Assembly (NCBI GenBank): GCA_937876385.1
Contig: CALFHQ010000322.1
Location: forward strand, 1 to 8,780
DNA: 8,780 bases
Origin: an uncultured Pseudomonadota bacterium
Lineage (GTDB): Bacteria; Myxococcota_A; UBA9042; CAIXZC01
Direction: 5' to 3'
Made by a program: the position numbers and the translations under genes. The notes below the pieces were generated by a model. The model saw only the letters and a list, made by a program, of their open reading frames with translations, was not told the DNA's origin and made no database searches. Positions 5,271 through 8,780 of this stretch are shown here, piece after piece; positions within the stretch are counted from its first letter, which is position 1, and the number at the start of each line of letters is the position of its first letter.

Positions 5271-7889
5271 TACGATTGGGGGCTCGAATCCATCACCGGC
5301 CAGGTCAATCCAAATGGGATTGGTGAAAGCGGCGGACGATCTGCCAGGGTATACCGGGGTGAGATTGCGCACCGGGTCGAAGGTCCGCACGTGGTACCAT
5401 GTATCCACCGCCGGAGACAATTCCACGGTGACGTCCAGGCGCTCCAGATCCGTCTCGTCCGTGATGTCCCACTCCTGAACAATCTCTCCGTTGCCAATCA
5501 ACTGAACCGTCGTCAGCGGGGCCCAGGTTGGGGCTGATACCCGGATGCGAGCTCTCACCACAGTAGTCGGGGTGGCCGGAGTGATCGTACTTCCCAGCCC
5601 CTCGTCGTTGATGGTGAACTCGATAAACGGTGCGCTTGAGACCTGGCTCTTGGAAGCCAGCAAAGCGTCGTAGAATGCACTCTCACTGAGTTCCCCATCC
5701 ACCTTCACCAGGTTTCGAGGTTGCCCTGCCCACTGGGACAAGTCGTGGGTGTCCGCGTTGCCTGTGGCGACCTTGCGGTACCCTCGGTTCAAGAAGCTGT
5801 ACCAGTCCACCAGCGTCAGATCTCGCAGATGAGGCCAATTGTCGCTGGAGTTCCACACTTCGATGGCGTCGAAGGTCATGTCCAACTCGCCGGGCTTCGC
5901 CGAAGAGGGGCCCACGATGGGATCGTAGTGAACAAAGTCAAAGTAACCCTGCCCCTCCCGGGGGTGGTTGATTTGCACAACACGACAGTTGAAGTCCTCG
6001 TGCATGCTCTTCCACACGGCGGGGCAAGGCAAGAAGCCTCCCACTTCACCAGCTTCGGTGAAATTTACCCACGGAACCTCGAAGTATCGATACATCTGCT
6101 CCGGCGTCGGAGAACATCCCAATCCGTTGAAATGCCGTCCAACCGGAGACACTTCGTTGCCTCGAGAGGACATGATGAGGTCTCCAACGCCCATTGCTTC
6201 CACGGTGGGAGCAAAGTCCGTAAAGACGTCGTGCTCGGTGCTGGCCCAGAAATCAAGGCCCTCGGCGATGTCCGCCGTGACCCGCACCTCTCGCAACATC
6301 TGACTGTCGATGGAGTGCTCCGAGTGCGTGTGAAGATCCCCTTGAATCCAACCCGAGTAGTCCATTATCTGCTCAATGGGACATTCGGCGGTGACGGACT
6401 CGCCGGCAGCGAGTTGAACGGTCTTGCGGCAGTAGCTCCACTCGAAACCGTGGGTCCCCTGGACGGTGTATTCTCCCGCTGGCAAGAATATCGTCGCTTT
6501 CCCCTGGAGGTCGGGAATCAAGGCCACTCGGCCCCCGTTGAAGTTGTCTTCGGCACCCAACTGAGCCATGATTCGAGAGGGCACGGGGGCACCATCCGGA
6601 TCCACAATGGATACATCGATACGGCCCGGATCTTCGGGATCGAACTCCAACGTCGCCGGAGTGCCGGAGACGACCTCCAACGGTGTTTCCACCGGACCCA
6701 CTCCGGGTCCCGTTACCGTCCCAGTGTAAGTTCCCGAGGGAAGAAGGAAGGACAACTCCCCCGCTGCGTTGGGCATTGCTGCGCCCTGGAATCCATCGTC
6801 GGTGCGCATCTCCACGGACACCTCAGAGAAATCGTACCCCTCGGTGGCCACGTCAACAGAACCGGTGACCTCAGTCAATTCGACTCCCCGATTCTTCCAC
6901 AGATTGTTCAAAACTCGGATGCTTCGACCGCTGGATGCATAGAGGCAGCGTTTCACCGTACCCGTTTCGCCTGGGGCCAAGTCCAGGGAATCGTACAAGA
7001 CGGCGTTCAACTCTTCCTGGGACAAGACCACTGCCATTGCTCCCCCAGGATCCGGGGCCATCATGTAACTCACGGAGGAGAGGTCCGTGCCCAGGTAGTC
7101 CACCGAACCTTGACCCACCAGCATGTAGGCGTCGAAACCGGCACCCGAACCAAAGGTTCGGCCTCGCTCGGAGAATACCAGGCCGTCTCCAACTTCGATG
7201 AGGGCCTGCTTTCCAGTGGTATTCGTGATCGACGTTCGAATCTCCAGACAATCGGAATCCGACGACAGGGCGTATTCCACCGTCACGTCGGCACCCACTG
7301 GAGGCAGCGGAACCATGGCAGCGACCAACGGAATCGGTCCGTCGGTGCCCGTAATTCGGATCAGCGCCTCACCGTCGGAGCCGTCCTTCACAACTTCGAT
7401 GGTGTTTACCCGAACCCCTCGCAGGAAGCCGGCAATGGGGAACTGCTCTTCAAAGTAGTCCTCCCCTCCAGCCACAGTGAAGTCGAGAACCCCACCGCCG
7501 TAGGGTCCCCAGATGGAGTGGTCGGCTCCTCCAATGACGGCATCAATATGGCTGTTTCCGATGCGGAAGTCGCCGATCCGTCCCACGGCGTCATGGCCGG
7601 GAACCAACTCCGAGGGATCCTGAATTGTGAAAGCAAAGGGCGCCAACGGATCCACCGTGTCGGTGTCTTCACCCACATCCGGCAGCATCCCATCCTCGCC
7701 ATCCGGGACGACATCTGCGACCCCGTCGGACTGCAAGTCCAACGCCGTATCGTCCAAAGAATCCGGGACGAGGGCATCAGTGACGTCGGCTTTGACGTCC
7801 GTCTCTCCATCTCCTCCACCCCCGCCACAAGCAACCAATCCCCCCACCAACAATGAAGCCACGAACCAAACAGAAAGCCTCTTCTTCAT
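5265..7889 (-). CDS. CehA/McbA-type PHP-domain metallohydrolase lipoprotein
   Basis: This is an 874-residue predicted lipoprotein with a metal-dependent hydrolase domain of the PHP superfamily. Its substrate is unknown. The signal peptide MKKRLSVWFVASLLVGGLVA ends in a lipobox with Cys21, followed by Gly5 and an Asp-rich spacer to about residue 82. A beta-rich region (about 85-330) and two carboxypeptidase-regulatory/Ig-like modules (about 345-505) precede the PHP domain (from about 511). Metal-ligand motifs are intact: D-L-H-T-H-S (H520, H522), S-T-E-H-D (H553), G-N-E-V-S (E579), I-N-H-P (H642) and G-N-A-D-T-H-D (D713, H715). The start was set by the signal peptide and by GGAGG (plus-strand 7899-7903) nine bases upstream. 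The frame stays open for 177 more codons, but those lie antisense to the small Cys-rich gene and are not credible. CehA is known as a carbaryl hydrolase, but that activity should not be assumed here. It probably acts in the periplasm or at the cell surface. Confidence 0.94.
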   Translation of the reverse strand: MKKRLSVWFVASLLVGGLVACGGGGGDGETDVKADVTDALVPDSLDDTALDLQSDGVADVVPDGEDGMLPDVGEDTDTVDPLAPFAFTIQDPSELVPGHDAVGRIGDFRIGNSHIDAVIGGADHSIWGPYGGGVLDFTVAGGEDYFEEQFPIAGFLRGVRVNTIEVVKDGSDGEALIRITGTDGPIPLVAAMVPLPPVGADVTVEYALSSDSDCLEIRTSITNTTGKQALIEVGDGLVFSERGRTFGSGAGFDAYMLVGQGSVDYLGTDLSSVSYMMAPDPGGAMAVVLSQEELNAVLYDSLDLAPGETGTVKRCLYASSGRSIRVLNNLWKNRGVELTEVTGSVDVATEGYDFSEVSVEMRTDDGFQGAAMPNAAGELSFLLPSGTYTGTVTGPGVGPVETPLEVVSGTPATLEFDPEDPGRIDVSIVDPDGAPVPSRIMAQLGAEDNFNGGRVALIPDLQGKATIFLPAGEYTVQGTHGFEWSYCRKTVQLAAGESVTAECPIEQIMDYSGWIQGDLHTHSEHSIDSQMLREVRVTADIAEGLDFWASTEHDVFTDFAPTVEAMGVGDLIMSSRGNEVSPVGRHFNGLGCSPTPEQMYRYFEVPWVNFTEAGEVGGFLPCPAVWKSMHEDFNCRVVQINHPREGQGYFDFVHYDPIVGPSSAKPGELDMTFDAIEVWNSSDNWPHLRDLTLVDWYSFLNRGYRKVATGNADTHDLSQWAGQPRNLVKVDGELSESAFYDALLASKSQVSSAPFIEFTINDEGLGSTITPATPTTVVRARIRVSAPTWAPLTTVQLIGNGEIVQEWDITDETDLERLDVTVELSPAVDTWYHVRTFDPVRNLTPVYPGRSSAAFTNPIWIDLAGDGFEPPIVD

Positions 7890-8027
7890 CACCGACAACC
7901 TCCATATTCCGTAGAATCGCCCCGCCCGAGAACCATGAACTGGACGCCAACCTTGAAACTGTAGCCATAAATGCTCCCCGTGTCCCATGGTTAATTCAGT
8001 GGCGAGAACTTGGACCTCGACTCTGGA

Positions 8028-8081
8028 CCTCTCATCGAATGCTGTGGGTTGACTGTTTCTTGACTTTCGACCGATGAGAGG
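8028..8081 (+). repeat. 10-bp inverted repeat overlapping a Shine-Dalgarno sequence
   Basis: CCTCTCATCG (8028-8037) and CGATGAGAGG (8072-8081) are exact reverse complements with a 34-base interval. The right arm covers the start of the GAGAGGAG ribosome binding site for the ATG at 8088. In an mRNA, pairing of the arms would hide that site. As DNA, it could instead be a widely spaced protein-binding dyad. Confidence 0.65.
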
Positions 8082-8109
8082 AGCACCATGGAAACGTGTC
8101 CAAACAACC

Positions 8110-8114
8110 GGAGG
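8110..8114 (+). promoter_or_regulatory. Ribosome binding site favouring the ATG at 8121
   Basis: GGAGG with six bases to ATG 8121 is near ideal, and this start begins directly with a Lys-led signal peptide. A second site, GAGAGGAG (8076-8083), precedes the in-frame ATG at 8088, so an 11-residue longer precursor cannot be excluded. Confidence 0.65.
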
Positions 8115-8120
8115 TTCCAG

Positions 8121-8417
8121 ATGAAAGTGATCGCCAGAGTATTCCTTGCTGTGTTCATGGTGTTTGCCTTTGCAGCAACCACTGCCCAAGCCAGCGACTA
8201 CGGAAAGTGCAGCTTCGATTCCGACTGCCACAGCGGCGTGAAATGCAACAGCAGCAGGTGTGCCGACAGTGCAGGCAGCAAGTGCAGCTTCGATTCGGAT
8301 TGTGGCGGCAACGGGGCCAAATGCCACAGCAGCAAGTGCTCCAATGCGCCGGACGGCAAGTGCAGCTTCGACTCCGAGTGCCCGGGAAGTTCCTGCAGTT
8401 CGGGCAAGTGCAAGTAG
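8121..8417 (+). CDS. Small exported cysteine-rich protein with three CSFDSDC repeats
   Basis: This is a 98-residue precursor. The signal peptide MKVIARVFLAVFMVFAFAAT continues to the signal peptidase I site A-Q-A before S25, which gives a 74-residue mature protein. The mature part is three tandem units of about 25 residues. Each starts C-S-F-D-S-D/E-C and continues to two more cysteines in the pattern C-x5-C-x(4-6)-C-x(3-4)-C, so there are 12 cysteines, an even number suited to disulfides outside the cytoplasm. Short C-x-x-D-S-D-C modules of this kind are common in secreted myxobacterial proteins, but usually as parts of larger proteins. Here they make up the whole protein. The gene is divergent from the lipoprotein gene. 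The function is unknown; possibilities include a structural surface protein, an inhibitor or a small secreted effector. The start at 8121 is preferred over 8088 because of its ribosome binding site. Confidence 0.82.
   Translation: MKVIARVFLAVFMVFAFAATTAQASDYGKCSFDSDCHSGVKCNSSRCADSAGSKCSFDSDCGGNGAKCHSSKCSNAPDGKCSFDSECPGSSCSSGKCK
8208..8417 (+). repeat. Three imperfect tandem DNA repeats in the Cys-rich gene
   Basis: Near-identical segments beginning TGCAGCTTCGA occur at 8208, 8283 and 8361, spaced 75 and 78 bases apart. Each encodes the start of one four-cysteine unit. The nucleotide similarity suggests fairly recent internal duplication and a tract whose copy number could vary between strains. 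Confidence 0.85.
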
Positions 8418-8538
8418 CAAGGTTCAGCCAGACTCTCCGCCGAATCCCCAAGAACCAAGTGCACTCTTTCTGACCAATTTTCCCCGTCAACGTGCCCAAA
8501 CGAGATCCAACTCCCGTTAAGTCTTAGTGTGTTCGGAA

Positions 8539-8565
8539 TCCGCCGACACACCGGATGTCGGCGGA
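8539..8565. terminator. 10-bp perfect hairpin, possible terminator of the Cys-rich gene
   Basis: TCCGCCGACA (8539-8548) and TGTCGGCGGA (8556-8565) pair perfectly around a 7-base loop. The stem is G+C-rich, but the sequence that follows (AGGCCGTTGGCTCTTT) has no clean T-run, and the distance from the stop codon at 8417 is about 120 bases. A terminator of atypical type, an RNA processing or stabilising hairpin, or a repeat element are all possible. Confidence 0.45.
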
Positions 8566-8652
8566 AGGCCGTTGGCTCTTTGACCCATTGGCATGGGGTA
8601 TGGGTGGATTCACGCGCTGGGTGGCCAGTTCAAAATGTGTGGTCAGTGCGCG

Positions 8653-8716
8653 CCGAAGACGTGTCACCGACGAAGGTTTCGCTTCGCAGCGAAATCCAAC
8701 TCGGTTCCGTCTTCGG
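8653..8716. repeat. 64-base imperfect hairpin
   Basis: Three nested stems lie on one axis: CCGAAGACG with CGTCTTCGG (8653-8661/8708-8716, 9 bp), ACCGA with TCGGT (8666-8670/8701-8705, 5 bp), and TTTCGCT with AGCGAAA (8677-8683/8688-8694, 7 bp) closing a four-base TCGC loop. The inner stem can extend by a G-T and a G-C pair. Such nesting suggests a folded RNA or an inverted-repeat element. No known family was recognised. Confidence 0.5.
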
Positions 8717-8760
8717 GAATTGCAACCCAGAGCTTCCCTCACAAATGACCTCCGGGAGAG

Positions 8761-8780
8761 GTGTGCGAACTTCAGGGTGA
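8761..8780 (+). mobile_element. Possible 5' end of a group II intron, cut by the window edge
   Basis: The last 20 bases read GTGTGCGAACTTCAGGGTGA. Bacterial group II introns begin GUGYG, and many have AGGGUG shortly after as part of an early domain I stem. Both signals are present in the right order and at about the right distance (GTGTG at 8761 or GTGCG at 8763, AGGGTG from 8774). A short hairpin, ACCTC/GAGGT (8748-8752/8758-8762), lies immediately before, as is common at class C insertion sites. The reverse-transcriptase gene, if any, would lie beyond the window. Confidence 0.3.

Larger units (their letters stand above)
7890..8120. promoter_or_regulatory. Divergent intergenic and leader region with several repeats
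   Basis: This gap separates the minus-strand lipoprotein gene from the plus-strand Cys-rich gene and should hold both promoters. No convincing sigma-70 or sigma-54 promoter was found for either. It does contain TGGACCTC twice (8011-8018 and 8024-8031), TTGACT twice with an 11-base period (8049-8054 and 8060-8065), and a 10-bp inverted repeat (8028-8037 with 8072-8081). The clustering near the Cys-rich gene suggests regulation of that gene, but no known operator was recognised. Confidence 0.5.
8418..8780. other. 363-base stretch without a convincing gene, rich in inverted repeats
   Basis: Open frames here (8529-8780 plus, 8524-8742 minus) have odd composition, no ribosome binding site and no recognisable domain. 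The stretch holds the hairpins listed separately, a 5-bp stem CCCAT/ATGGG (8584-8588 with 8593-8597), and at its right edge a possible group II intron start. Nothing else was recognised. Confidence 0.6.

Noticed and set aside
5721..7856. 711-codon open frame on the plus strand
   Set aside because: It is fully antisense to the lipoprotein gene, which has a signal peptide, PHP motifs and a ribosome binding site. The plus-strand product has no recognisable domain.
8088..8120. ATG 8088 as the main start of the Cys-rich protein
   Set aside because: It is possible, since it has a GAGAGGAG site, but ATG 8121 has the better-spaced GGAGG and begins directly at a normal signal peptide. It is kept as an alternative.
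7890..8420. 177-codon N-terminal extension of the minus-strand lipoprotein frame
   Set aside because: It is antisense to the Cys-rich gene and would bury the lipoprotein signal peptide inside the protein. A GGAGG site and the signal peptide place the start at 7889.
8524..8780. Open frames 8529-8780 (plus) and 8524-8742 (minus) as genes
   Set aside because: They run through inverted repeats, have no ribosome binding site and show no protein-like domain pattern.
1..8780. CRISPR array, tRNA or rRNA genes, complete insertion sequence
   Set aside because: No regularly spaced direct repeats outside the Cys-rich coding repeats, no cloverleaf or rRNA-like sequence, and no transposase were seen on either strand by eye.

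Overview
The window looks like chromosomal DNA from a G+C-rich Gram-negative bacterium, most plausibly a myxobacterium-like or other 'deltaproteobacterial' lineage. This is an inference. It rests on the NtrC-family regulator with a sigma-54-type promoter, the outer-membrane-type lipoprotein with a Gly stretch and an Asp-rich linker after its lipobox cysteine, and the secreted protein made of C-S-F-D-S-D-C repeats. No rRNA, tRNA or CRISPR array was seen.

Region 1 (2-5268, plus strand) reads as one regulatory and transport unit. A PAS/HisKA/HATPase histidine kinase, cut by the left edge, overlaps by ATGA a sigma-54 activator with REC, AAA+ and Fis-type HTH domains. A 168-base gap follows. It holds a perfect 9-bp dyad (2569-2594) and, about 100 bases further on, a close match to the -24/-12 sigma-54 promoter with correct spacing (2676-2692). 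Downstream lie three overlapping genes: a 165-residue Cys/His-rich protein of unknown function, a KtrB/TrkH-family K+ channel subunit, and a KtrA/TrkA-type RCK subunit. The simplest model is that the two-component pair binds the dyad and drives sigma-54 transcription of a potassium-uptake operon that carries an extra, possibly metal- or redox-sensing, protein.

Region 2 (5265-7889, minus strand) is a single 874-residue lipoprotein with a C-terminal PHP metallohydrolase domain of the CehA/McbA type. It converges on ktrA so tightly that the two TAG stop codons overlap within one CTAG.

Region 3 (7890-8780) starts with a divergent, repeat-rich intergenic stretch. It leads into a small exported protein with three tandem four-cysteine repeats. 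The last 363 bases hold no convincing gene. They carry a strong 10-bp-stem hairpin with a competing alternative hairpin, a longer imperfect hairpin, and at the very edge a 20-base sequence that resembles the 5' end of a bacterial group II intron.
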